Source: Megaustenia siamemsis
Taxonomy: Eukaryota > Mollusca > Gastropoda > Stylommatophora > Ariophantidae
NCBI GenBank assembly: GCA_032433765.1
Contig: JAVIAB010000051.1
Span: 153,526,421 to 153,590,420, forward strand
Length of the DNA stretch: 64,000 nt
Reading direction: 5' to 3'
The notes below the pieces were generated by a model, which saw nothing but the letters and a program-made list of their open reading frames with translations, did no database searches and was not told the origin of the DNA. Position 1 is the first letter of the stretch. Each line of letters begins with the position of its first letter. Position numbers and translations under genes: made by a program. This document shows, in pieces, positions 1-10,122 of this stretch.

Positions 1-109
1 AACCGTAAACAAACCGACGGAAGGCAACAGAAAACCACCGTCGTAACTTCTTTGTGCAATCATGAATCGCCACAACGATAGAATCTGGCGTGATTGAATG
101 CGATAATCA

Positions 110-305
110 TCGCACAATAAGCCTTATGAGTCACATGACTAAGATATTACTAAGAATCATCATGGGAAGAGTGTGAAACAAAATCAGTCAAAAAATTAGC
201 GATGAACAGTGTGGTTTTGTTGGAGGTAAAGGAACGAGCAATGCCATATACATCATAAGATATTTAGTAGAAAGAGCCATAGAGGTGAAAACAGCCGTCT
301 TCGGT
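110..305 (+). pseudogene. LINE reverse-transcriptase fragment
   Basis: Translating the plus strand gives SLMSHMTKILLRIIMGRV, an in-frame TGA at 174-176, then DEQCGFVGGKGTSNAIYIIR. This matches the early finger/palm part of LINE reverse transcriptases, where a QCGF...G(K/R)(G/S)T motif follows the YR-ISL motif. No start, endonuclease or catalytic YADD is present, so this is a broken internal fragment. What follows to about 580 is not recognisable. The family is probably RTE/CR1-like (inference). Confidence 0.7.
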
Positions 306-582
306 TTTTGGTTCAGAAACCAGAACTGACCAAGATCCACTGCAACCTTGTTGTCATTGAAACGAATTAACTCTTATTCTTCTTTATATCCGAATATCGA
401 GGAAGATGCAAGGTTGTAGTTAAACTACCGATACTAACCATTATCACGTGACGCTGTGAGAGACGTTCCTTGATGTTGTTATCGCAGCTTATTCACGATC
501 AGCAGAAGATCAGCCTTAGTAAGACTATAGTTGGCTGTGGAGTAGAAATTTAAAAAAACAATGGGGAGGGGGGGGGGACAAC

Positions 583-3290
583 TTGTTGATGGGAATGTGT
601 TTTATGTGAGAAAGTAAGGCAATAGAAGAACATCCTGTTGATGGGAATGTGTTTAATGTGAGAAAGTAAGGTAATAGAAGAACATCCTGTTGATGGGAAT
701 GTGTTTAATGTGAGAAAGTAAGGTAATAGAAGGACATCCTGTTGATGGGAATGTGTTTTATGGGAGAAAGTAAGGTAATAGAAGGACATCCTGTTGATGG
801 GAATGTGTTTTATGGTTAAAGTAAGGTAATAGAAGGACATCCTGTTGATGGGAATGTGTTTAATGTGAGAAAGTAAGGTAATAGAAGGACATCCTGTTGA
901 TGGGAATGTGTTTTATGGGAGAAAGTAAGGTAATAGAAGGACATCCTGTTGATGGGAATGTGTTTTATGGGAGAAAGTAAGGTAATAGAAGGACATCCTG
1001 TTGATGGGAATGTGTTTTATGGGAGAAAGTAAGGTAATAAAAGGACATCCTGTTGATGGGAATGTGTTTTATGGGAGAAAGTAAGGTAATAGAAGGACAT
1101 CCTGTTGATGGGAATGTGTTTTGTGGGAGAAAGTAAGGTAATAGAAGGACATCCTGTTGATGGGAATGTGTTTTATGGTTAAAGTAAGGTAATAGAAGGA
1201 CATCCTGTTGATGGGAATGTGTTTTATGGGAGAAAGTAAGGTAATAGAAGGACATCCTGTTGATGGGAATGTGTTTTATGGGAGAAAATAAGGTAATAGA
1301 AGGACATCCTGTTGATGGGAATGTGTTTTATGGGAGAAAGTAAGGTAATAGAAGGACATCCTGTTGATGGGAATGTGTTTTATGGGAGAAAGTAAGGTAA
1401 TAAAAGGACATCCTGTTGATGGGAATGTGTTTTATGGGAGAAAGTAAGGTAATAGAAGGACATCCTGTTGATGGGAATGTGTTTTATGGGAGAAAGTAAG
1501 GTAATAGAAGGACATCCTGTTGATGGGAATGTGTTTTATGGGAGAAAGTAAGGTAATAGAAGGACATCCTGTTGATGGGAATGTGTTTTATGGGAGAAAG
1601 TAAGGTAATAGAAGGACATCCTGTTGATGGGAATGTGTTTTATGGGAGAAAGTAAGGTAATAGAAGGACATCCTGTTGATGGGAATGTGTTTTATGGGAG
1701 AAAGTAAGGTAATAGAAGGACATCCTGTTGATGGGAATGTGTTTTATGGGAGAAAGTAAGGTAATAGAAGGACATCCTGTTGATGGGAATGTGTTTTGTG
1801 GGAGAAAGTAAGGTAATAGAAGGACATCCTGTTGATGGGAATGTGTTTTGTGGGAGAAAGTAAGGTAATAGAAGGACATCCTGTTGATGGGAATGTGTTT
1901 TGTGGGAGAAAGTAAGGTAATAGAAGGACATCCTGTTGATGGGAATGTGTTTTATGGGAGAAAGTAAGGTAATAGAAGGACATCCTGTTGATGGGAATGT
2001 GTTTTGTGGGAGAAAGTAAGGTAATAGAAGGACATCCTGTTGATGGGAATGTGTTTTGTGGGAGAAAGTAAGGTAATAGAAGGACATCCTGTTGATGGGA
2101 ATGTGTTTTATGGGAGAAAGTAAGGTAATAGAAGGACATCCTGTTGATGGGAATGTGTTTTATGGGAGAAAGTAAGGTAATAGAAGGACATCCTGTTGAT
2201 GGGAATGTGTTTTATGGGAGAAAGTAAGGTAATAGAAGGACATCCTGTTGATGGGAATGTGTTTTATGGGAGAAAGTAAGGTAATAGAAGGACATCCTGT
2301 TGATGGGAATGTGTTTTATGGGAGAAAGTAAGGTAATAGAAGGACATCCTGTTGATGGGAATGTGTTTTATGGGAGAAAGTAAGGTAATAGAAGGACATC
2401 CTGTTGATGGGAATGTGTTTTATGGGAGAAAGTAAGGTAATAGAAGGACATCCTGTTGATGGGAATGTGTTTTATGGGAGAAAGTAAGGTAATAGAAGGA
2501 CATCCTGTTGATGGGAATGTGTTTTATGGGAGAAAGTAAGGTAATAGAAGGACATCCTGTTGATGGGAATGTGTTTTATGGGAGAAAGTAAGGTAATAGA
2601 AGGACATCCTGTTGATGGGAATGTGTTTTATGGGAGAAAGTAAGGTAATAGAAGGACATCCTGTTGATGGGAATGTGTTTTATGGGAGAAAGTAAGGTAA
2701 TAGAAGGACATCCTGTTGATGGGAATGTGTTTTATGGGAGAAAGTAAGGTAATAGAAGGACATCCTGTTGATGGGAATGTGTTTTATGGGAGAAAGTAAG
2801 GTAATAGAAGGACATCCTGTTGATGGGAATGTGTTTTATGGGAGAAAGTAAGGTAATAGAAGGACATCCTGTTGATGGGAATGTGTTTTATGGGAGAAAG
2901 TAAGGTAATAGAAGGACATCCTGTTGATGGGAATGTGTTTTATGGGAGAAAGTAAGGTAATAGAAGGACATCCTGTTGATGGGAATGTGTTTTATGGGAG
3001 AAAGTAAGGTAATAGAAGGACATCCTGTTGATGGGAATGTGTTTTATGGTTAAAGTAAGGTAATAGAAGGACATCCTGTTGATGGGAATGTGTTTTATGG
3101 TTAAAGTAAGGTAATAGAAGGACATCCTGTTGATGGGAATGTGTTTTATGGTTAAAGTAAGGTAATAGAAGGACATCCTGTTGATGGGAATGTGTTTTAT
3201 GGTTAAAGTAAGGTAATAGAAGGACATCCTGTTGATGGGAATGTGTTTCAGGCAAAAAAAGTAACGATAATAAAAGGACATCTTATTAAT
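583..3290. repeat. 52-bp minisatellite, about 52 copies
   Basis: Head-to-tail units of 52 bp share the core CATCCTGTTGATGGGAATGT. Three variants mix within the array: GTTTAATGTGAGAAAG near the left edge, TTTTATGGGAGAAAG through most of the middle, and TTTTATGGTTAAAG clustered at about 3040-3230. A G-run at 561-577 abuts the left edge. Long open frames on the minus strand exist only because the units lack stops, and they shift frame from unit to unit, so I do not treat them as genes. The last unit decays at about 3250-3290. Confidence 0.97.
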
Positions 3291-3584
3291 CTCAATGTCC
3301 GTTTACTCTCCCATCTCCGCACCTCCCCGCCTCCATAATCTCAGGCATCCAGGCTAGGATCCTGACAGTGCCTCCCCACCTACTAAATCTCAGGCATCGA
3401 GGATATGGTCCCGTCACCTGCCCCTAATAGGGGATATGGCCAATGAAAATGGCGGAGTTCTCTTCTAGACTTTTTTTTCTATTTGTGTGTGCAAAGATCC
3501 GGGTTAAGTGAGTTAATCCCTGAACAAAATTATCTCCCAGAAAGCCATATCTCATACGTCATTCTATAAGAGGTAATGAGTCCC
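3291..3584. other. unassigned single-copy spacer
   Basis: Nothing recognisable beyond an imperfect local duplication around TCTCAGGCATC (about 3340 and 3390). Confidence 0.5.
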
Positions 3585-4350
3585 TTTCAAACACTCCGAT
3601 ATAAACACTTCCAAAAAGAAAGATCCAAATCTTACACTAACAGTGGCACTAATCTCTTTTAAACACTCCCAGATAAACACTTCTAAAAAGAAAAGATTCA
3701 AATCTTACACTAACAGTAGCACTGATCTCTTTTAAACACTCCCAGATAAACACTTCTAAAAAAGAAAAGATCAAAATCTTACACTAACAGTGGCACTAAT
3801 CTCTTTTAAACACTTCCAGATAAACACTTCTAAAAAGAAAAGATCCAAATCTTACACTAACAGTGGCACTAATCTCTTTTAAACACTCCCAGATAAACAC
3901 TTCTAAAAAGAAAAGATCCAAATCTTACACTAACAGTGGCACTGATCTCTTTTAAACACTTCCAGATAAACAGTTCTAAAAAGAAAAGATCCAAATCTTA
4001 CACTAACAGTGGCACTAATCTCTTTTAAACACTCACAGATAAACACTTTCAAAAAGAAAAGATCTAAATCTTACACTAACAGTGACACTGATCTCTTTTA
4101 AACACTTCCAGATAAACACTTCTAAAAAGGAAAGATTCAAATCTTACACTAACAGTGGCACTAATCTCTTTTAAACACTCCCAGATAAACACTTTCAAAA
4201 AAGAAAAGATTCAAATCTTACACTAACAGTGGCACTAATCTCTTTTAAACACTCCCAGATAAACACTTTCAAAAAAGAAAAGATCTAAATCCCTACACTA
4301 ACAGTGGCACTGATCTCTTTTAAACACTTCCAGTAAGAAAAGATCTATGC
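3585..4350. repeat. 73-bp minisatellite, about 10 copies
   Basis: Units of about 73 bp carry the core CTTACACTAACAGTGGCACT, followed by AATCTCTTTTAAACACT and an A-rich stretch. Units differ by single substitutions and by 1-2 bp indels in the A-run. No coding potential is seen. Confidence 0.93.
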
Positions 4351-4439
4351 CTCACCTGATTACAATCTCAGTAACAATTAATCGACACGATGTTGTCTCT
4401 GTAAGGGATGATTCAAAGTTTCATGTTAGTGACAGAACA

Positions 4440-4640
4440 TGAAGATACCATATGGTCCATTATGATCATTAGCAGAGAAACAGCACACAATATACAAAGA
4501 GATATTGAAATAGATGAAACAAAACTTAGAAATACTTGACGAATGTGGTTATCTAGGATATATGACAAATGATGGAAAATGTGAGACACAAATAAACAAA
4601 AAAATTAGTTGCCTTTGTAAGTCATAGTTGACTATGCATT
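4440..4640 (+). pseudogene. LINE reverse-transcriptase C-terminal remnant
   Basis: At 4530-4605 the plus strand reads YLGYMTNDGKCETQINKKIS, the thumb-region motif YLGS-(I/V)-DG-C--EI--RI of RTE/CR1-type LINE reverse transcriptases. The upstream part (about 4440-4530) is too decayed to align by eye. No other domain is visible. Confidence 0.6.
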
Positions 4641-4654
4641 TTGCAACACCCCTA

Positions 4655-5497
4655 GAAAGTGCTATTTTTCATCTTTTCTTGAGACGTGCTTTTTTTTCTT
4701 GTTCTATAAATGTGTCTGTTTCTTGCTTGAGTTAGAACTTTAGAGTGTGTTTCCAAAGATTGCGGTCTACGACTATCTCTTCCCAGGCTGCAGGGAATAC
4801 GTTTCTTTGTGTTCATGTCACATTTACACACCTCTTCAAATTGAAGTTTTGGGCGCCCCCTAGATCCTTGCCATCTACCAGTTGACCATAGAGTATATCT
4901 TTTGGTACGCGCAATATTTCATACGGTGTACTTGGCCAAGCCAGCTAAACCTACGTTGCAATGTGTAGATGCTAGGGAGGCCAGTGTGAGTAAGGACCTC
5001 GACGTTTGTCACGTTCGTCTTCCAGGTGATACCAAGAATACGGCGCAGACATCGCGTATGGAATGCATTTACCTTTCTCTCCTGCTTTGCATAAGTTGTC
5101 TATGATTCGGTGCCATACAGAAGGATACAAACGATGCAGGAATGATAAACTATAGCCTTTGTTTTAGTTGTCAGTTTTCTGTTTTGCCAAATACGCCTAG
5201 AAAGGCGAATGTGGTAACAGCTTTACTAATACGGCTGTCAATTTCTGTATCTAAAGATAGTGTATCGTTGATGATGGACCCCAGGTAGCAACACCGCTGC
5301 ACGAAATCGTGTTTGTAGTTGTCGACAAACATTTCAGGTGTTGCTTCTACGTCCTGACCGAGTATATTAGTTTTCTGCAAACTTATTGTTAGACCGAAGT
5401 CTCTGCAGGCACGCGAAAAACGATGCATCATGCACTGGAGTTCTTCCTGACTGCGTGACAATGGAGCGTCGTCAGCAAATAACAGATCTCTAATAGT
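4655..5497 (-). pseudogene. Old LINE, 3' half: reverse-transcriptase palm to C-terminus
   Basis: Read from 5497 down, the minus strand gives TIRDLLFADDAPLSRSQEEL (the FADD catalytic box), then RDFGLTISLQKTNILGQD, CYLGSIINDTLSLDTEIDSR, then ILLYGTES and FHTRCLRRILGITWKTNVTN, the usual post-RT region of RTE-like LINEs. Stops and frame breaks below about 5170 make it a pseudogene. Its upstream half lies at 7866-8425; the two were separated by the LINE insertion at 5498-7865, whose 8-bp target duplication CTAATAGT is at 5490-5497 and 7866-7873. The C-terminal part closely resembles the LINE at 48666-49748. Confidence 0.85.
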
Positions 5498-5717
5498 CTC
5501 TCTCTCTCTGCGATCAAGACTCAATCACAGTAGGATTCAATACTCTCTCATGAAGTCAGCTGTCTGTTTAAGCGAATCGATTGCCCCATATAGATTTTCT
5601 TCCAGAGAGGTGGGCGTGGACCACATTGCTCTTCTCAGGTCTGTGTACTGGGGCAATCCTGTAGAACATGTTTTCTAGTCATATTGTCCAGTGTATAGTG
5701 GCATTGACTGGTTGTAC

Positions 5718-7306
5718 CTATTTGAATTTAGTGAACATGTGATTTCTCATTCTATTGTGGCCAGTGCGTAGGCGAAGTATGATGACTTGATCCCTCCTTG
5801 ATAGTTGGTGGTATCCTTCACTATCGTTATGCTTTGGGTGTTCTCGTTTCCATTTTTTATGGAACTGACCCTTGAGGATGGATTTGGCTTCATCATAACT
5901 GAGCGGATGGTTCTCTTGTGGTAATCTCCCTACCTCTTTAGCTAATTTGTCTCCACGTTCGTTCCCGTGTATATTACTGTGTGATGGTATCCACTGAATG
6001 ACTACTCTCTGGAAGTTATTGCATAGTTGGTCCAGGGTTGTTCTCAAGTCATCTAGTTCATTGTTCTTGGGGCTTTTTAGAGCTGATAGTACTGATTGAT
6101 TATGGTTATGGAAGGCCTCGGTATCACAGCAAACGAATTAAAATCCATAATTGCTCAACCGCCCGTGCCAGTGGAATCATCCGAATTACTAACTCATCTC
6201 CCAAACAAAGAAAGGTAACTGTAGTCCCCATCGTAGCAGTCTCAGCACACGCCAAAAGACATAAGGCGAAACCGTGCAGAAAGTGAACACAGCCAACTGT
6301 TCCCTGTCATACGATATCATCATCATCATACTGATAGTACTGACAGTGCATCAGTCAGAATCACCAATGTATTGTGCATGTTATTTTTGTGTTGAGTAGC
6401 CAGTGTTGCAGCATCTCTGATGGCCTCAGTTTCTGCTTTAAAGTTGTTTGAGAATTTTCCAGTAGCTATTGACTTGGTGATCTCGTCCTGATTATTCAGC
6501 GTCAAGAACACACCTCCCACTCCATTTCTGGTGGCATTTGTAACAGAGCCATCTGTGTACATGTGGGACCAAGATTCCTGTGGATAGGTATCGCGTATGT
6601 GTTTTTCTGCTACGTGTTTTCTTTCTGTGTCTGATTGGGTACCTTTTTTCATGATTCCTGTTATATTTTCCTTAAGTTCTGGTATTTTATGCTTTCCATG
6701 AGGAGACATATCAGATGGGCCCAAGGGTTTCGATATTGTTTGGGAAAGTACTGGGTCTCCAGTAGTTAGTTCATATGCAATTGCAGCGAGGTGGCTCAGG
6801 AGCCTTCTATATTTCTCCACTTGTTGCAATACTTTAGTGACCCGTCAGTCATCTAAGGGTTGTAAACCTGTTACTGTTTCTAGAGTTTTGATAGGTATAG
6901 ATTTCATAGCACCAGTGATGATACGGGCAGCTTGGTTCTGTGTTCTGTTAATTTTGCTAGGTGTGATTTGGAAGCCATTGTCCAGGCTGTGACTCCATAC
7001 TCTAGAACTGGTCTGACTCTTCCTACGTATAGTCTTTTCAAAATATTGCTGTCTGGCCCCCAGTCCGTTCCTGCCAATTTCTTCATAATATGTGTTCGTT
7101 TTCTGGCTTTTTTTCTTGCTCTGTCTATCTGATTTTTCCACGTCATTCTGCGATTCATGGTGACGACAAGATATGTTGGGTTTTAGTCAATAGGGAGTGT
7201 ATGGTCTTTTATCTTCAAGTTTACAGAGAGTGTGTTTCTTGATAGGATGAAAATTGTATATGTACTTTTTTTTTCGTTAATTGGTAAGAACCAGGTGTTC
7301 GTCCAT
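5718..7306 (-). pseudogene. Nested LINE: RT C-terminus and RNase H
   Basis: From 7306 down: NEKKSTYTIF, MTWKNQIDRARKKARKRTHI and VRPVLEYGVTAW (RT thumb/connection), then an RNase H domain with MYTDGSVTNATRNGVGGVF (first Asp), FKAETEAIRDAATLA (Glu) and LVILTDALSVLSV (second Asp). After the 235-bp insertion at 6096-6330 it resumes with VVIQWIPSHSNIHGNERGDK (final His/Asp region) and VIILRLRTGHNRMRNHMFTK. A TAG lies near 7184 and the protein stops by 5718. Inactive. Confidence 0.85.
6083..6343 (+). mobile_element. 235-bp retroposon with 13-bp target duplication
   Basis: The segment 6096-6330 splits the RNase H coding sequence and is bounded by the exact 13-bp duplication CTGATAGTACTGA (6083-6095 and 6331-6343). 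It ends in an (ATC)n tail, pointing to LINE-mediated insertion in the plus orientation. I see no A or B box, so it may be a truncated LINE 3' end or a non-tRNA SINE rather than a tRNA-type SINE. Confidence 0.8.
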
Positions 7307-7865
7307 TTTAAGTAGCTATAGACCAATTAACCTACTAAGCTGCATGAGTAAACTCATGGAAAGGCTAGTTAACAGAAAACTTATGGGGCATTTGAAGACA
7401 AAACAACAAATCGTACCACAACAAAGTGGCTTCCGTCAGCACAGATCAACTGAAGACCTGGTCACCTACATTGCACAGGAAATAGAGGATGCTCTACAAT
7501 AAAAGAAACACACACTGATTGTGTGGGTCGACATGGAGAAGGCTTTTGATAGGGTTTGGCGAGAGGGTTTAAAGAACACGCTTTTTAGACTTGGCATCCA
7601 GGGTCGTTTATTCAATTGGGTCTCTCAATACCTTCAGGATAGAACGGCCAGAGTACAAGTACAAGGTCAACTAAGTAAGAAGGTCTCTATCGAACAAGGT
7701 GTCCCACAAGGTGGAGTCTTGTCCCCAACACTCTTTTTAATTTTCATAAATGACATCGTAATGTACATTCCACCCAGAATACACTCAGCAATATACGCAG
7801 ATGATCTGGCGTTATGAGTTCGCGAGGAAACTATGTCGGTGGCTGGACCCAGGATTCAAGATGCC
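7303..7865 (+). pseudogene. Nested LINE: inverted reverse-transcriptase segment
   Basis: The plus strand reads LSSYRPINLLSCMSKLMERL, then QQSGFRQHRSTEDLVTYIAQ, a stop at 7499-7501, WVDMEKAFDRVWREGL, the template-binding box GVPQGGVLSPTLFLIFIND, the catalytic IYADDLAL, a TGA at about 7816 and VREETMSVAGPRIQDAL. These are RT motifs 1 to 5 in order. It is the 5' part of the LINE on the opposite strand immediately to its left; the inversion junction is at about 7300-7306. Confidence 0.85.
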
Positions 7866-8425
7866 CTAATAGTGATATGTCTGATTTTGGACCTTGCCTT
7901 TAGTCTTGCGAGATTGATCAGATCTAGTATGAAGATAGACTCCTTCGTTCGCATTCGAGATTGCATATTTCAATAGAACAGCGAAGAAGATTCTAAATAG
8001 GGTCGGAGCAAGATCGTATCCCTGTTTAACACCGCTGCGTATGTAAAAGGGTTGTGATGTGCTGCCGTCGTATTGGATGGTGCCCTTCATTTCCTCATGA
8101 AACGATTTGACTAGCGTCAGCAGGTTATGTAAGCAGCCTATTTAAGTAGTAATTTGAAGAGACCGTCCCTGCTGACTTGATGAAATACCTTTGTAGGGTC
8201 GATAAAGGCGATGAAGAGAGGCTTTCTCTGCTCTCTAGATTTTTTTTATTGCAGCAGACGTAAAGACAAAATCAAGTCTGCAATCATCTTCTGTATCTAA
8301 AGCCGCATCACGATTCAGGATATATGCTGTCTGCAAGATTTTGTAGCTTTCCTATGATGACTCTGGCGAATGTGTTGCCGGTGATGCTGAGCAAGTAGTT
8401 GAATCTGAAGTTGATGCAGTCGCTT
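7866..8425 (-). pseudogene. Old LINE, 5' half of the reverse-transcriptase domain
   Basis: From 8425 down: FNYLLSITGNTFARVIIGKL, QNLADSIYPES, a stop, a frame-shifted KAFD-box region (LYRPYKGISS in shifted frames), then EMKGTIQYDGSTSQPFYIR, SGVKQGYDLAPTLFRIFFAV and GVYLHTRSD. These are motifs 1 to 4 of a LINE reverse transcriptase; the catalytic box lies in the other half at 4655-5497. Several stops and shifts are present. A run of about 26 T (8429-8454) adjoins its 5' side. Confidence 0.8.
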
Positions 8426-8589
8426 ACACTTTTTTTTTTTTTTTTTTTTTTTTGATAGAGAGTTACAATCACTGAAAAATGTTTTTTTTTTTCAAAGAAG
8501 TGAATAGGAATGGCAAAAAGCAATTTTAACAACATGAAAAATATACTGACATTAAAGCAAATAACATCAGAACTAAAAAAAACTACGAA

Positions 8590-9035
8590 TAGCAAAATGC
8601 TATATTTACTAAACATTCCTGTATGGTGCAGAAACATGGACATTAAATAAGAAACTAGAGCAGAAAATTGGAACCTTTGAAATGTGCATCTCTAGAAAGA
8701 TGGGGAGAGTTGGGTGGAAGGGAAAGAAGACAATAGGGAGGATCTGAATCAGCTAAAAATGGGGGGAAAAAAATAACTACTTAGCACAACTGGAAAAAGA
8801 GAGCTGAGATTTGTAGGCATAAACACAATACCATTCTAAAAGTCATTTCGGAAGGGAAGGTAAAAGGTAGACGAGGCAGAGTCAGACCAAGACTAATGAG
8901 AACTGATACCATGAAAAGGTGATCAGGTGCACCTATGACATGATGCACCGTCAAGACAAGAGACAGAGTAAAATTGCACTGCATGGTAGTCAACCTTCGA
9001 TGTAGAGACAGTACCTAATGAATGAATATGATCAA
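8590..9035 (+). pseudogene. LINE C-terminal remnant
   Basis: The plus strand reads TFLYGAETWTLNKKLEQKIG and FEMCISRKMGRVGW, later shifted pieces matching GRRGRVRPRL, then VVNLRCRDST and a stop at the end. The order (YG-ETWTL, G-RGRPR, VANLRCGD) is that of the C-terminal region of an RTE/CR1-like LINE, and the last part closely resembles the copy at 28661-28934. Many shifts and stops. Confidence 0.75.
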
Positions 9036-9116
9036 TGTGAGAAAGGTCACCTTATTCTGCTACTCTAAAATTAATGAAACAAACTAGTCCAGCCAATACA
9101 CGGCCAGTAGGGATTC

Positions 9117-9578
9117 ACATTTATCCTGAGATGTCGTCTTCCACCCATCGGGGTACCATTTATCCTGAGATGTCGTCTTCCACCCATCGGGGTACCATTT
9201 ATCCTGAGATGTCGTCTTCCACCCATCGGGTACCATTTATCCTGAGATGTCGTCTTCTACCCATCGGGTACCATTTATCCTGAGATGTCGTCTTCCACCC
9301 ATCGGGTACCATTTATCCTGAGATGTCGTCTTCTACCCATCGGGTACCATTTATCCTGAGATGTCGTCTTCCACCCATCGGGTACCATTTATCCTGAGAT
9401 GTCGTCTTCTACCCATCGGGTACCATTTATCCTGAGATGTCGTCTTCTACCCATCGGGTACCATTTATCCTGAGATGTCGTCTTCCACCCATCGGGTACC
9501 ATTTATCCTGAGATGTCGTCTTCTACCCATCGGGTACCATTTATCCTGAGATGTCGTCTTCCACCCATCGGGTACCAG
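9117..9578. repeat. 38-bp minisatellite, about 12 copies
   Basis: Units of 38 bp (39 in the first two, which have an extra G) contain ATCCTGAGATGTCGTCTTC and a KpnI-like GGGTACC. The main variation is a C/T alternation (TTCCACCC or TTCTACCC) that often switches from one unit to the next. Confidence 0.95.
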
Positions 9579-10087
9579 TTGCTACGGGATGAACATCGTT
9601 GATTAGCGTTATATCCGAAGAGATAAATTAATGTTTCTGGGTTCGAGATTTTTCTTTTGTTATCTGCTTCTTCTTCTTTTTGCGTTCACATTTTGATGTT
9701 TTCTTTTTCAGACAAGTGTTTGTGATTAATCTGAAGTCTGAAATTTCTCTTTGGTATCGCTCTGCTTTTATTGTAATGTTGAATTTTTGAAATGCATCCT
9801 CATTAGCTGATCAAACACGGAGCTATGTTGTTGCACATGTTCGACAGTTGTATTATTTAGTGCACGAGTGCACGACGGTGTATCTGACAGTTGCTGTTAT
9901 GTTCGTGTTTGTTCACACCCGTCTATATAGTTTTGTATTTATTCAGTTTGATATGACCAGTTATAGACTTGAAGACAAACGTCGTTCCCAGTCGTTATGT
10001 GGTTTGTATCGTCGTAAAGAGTATCCTGTCTTCTCTTGTATTGGATCTCTCTTTACATCACAGCTGATCATGCTGATTTTAAAGCCT
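9579..10087. other. unassigned single-copy sequence
   Basis: T-rich on the plus strand. No domain, tRNA-like box or repeat was recognised. It borders the start of the 30-bp minisatellite. Confidence 0.5.
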
Positions 10088-10122
10088 ACAATAGACCTGC
10101 TAAATGCGTACATCTATTCAAT
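10088..10122. repeat. Left stub of the 30-bp minisatellite
   Basis: A little over one unit (AATAGACCTGCTAAATGCG followed by TACATCTATTCAAT) stands alone here, 3.2 kb from the main array. The intervening sequence is a minus-strand LINE, and the right junction at 13326-13344 repeats the last 19 bp of this stub with one mismatch. I infer that the LINE inserted near the left edge of the array. Confidence 0.85.

Larger units (their letters stand above)
5498..7865 (-). mobile_element. Nested 5'-truncated LINE with inverted 5' segment
   Basis: A 2.37-kb LINE lies inside the older LINE and is flanked by the 8-bp duplication CTAATAGT. Its 3' part (about 7306 down to 5718, minus strand) encodes the end of the reverse transcriptase and an RNase H domain; it ends in a GA-rich tail at 5498-5512. 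Its 5' part (about 7303-7865) is in the opposite orientation and encodes the preceding RT residues. The plus-strand part stops after VAGPRIQDAL and the minus-strand part starts at WTNTWFLPINEKKS, so the halves are nearly contiguous in protein terms. A 5' inversion is the known hallmark of twin priming during LINE insertion. The element is related to the LINE at 55929-59961. Confidence 0.85.

Noticed and set aside
583..3290. CRISPR-like direct repeats
   Set aside because: Units are contiguous with no unique spacers, and the genome is eukaryotic. The same holds for the other arrays.
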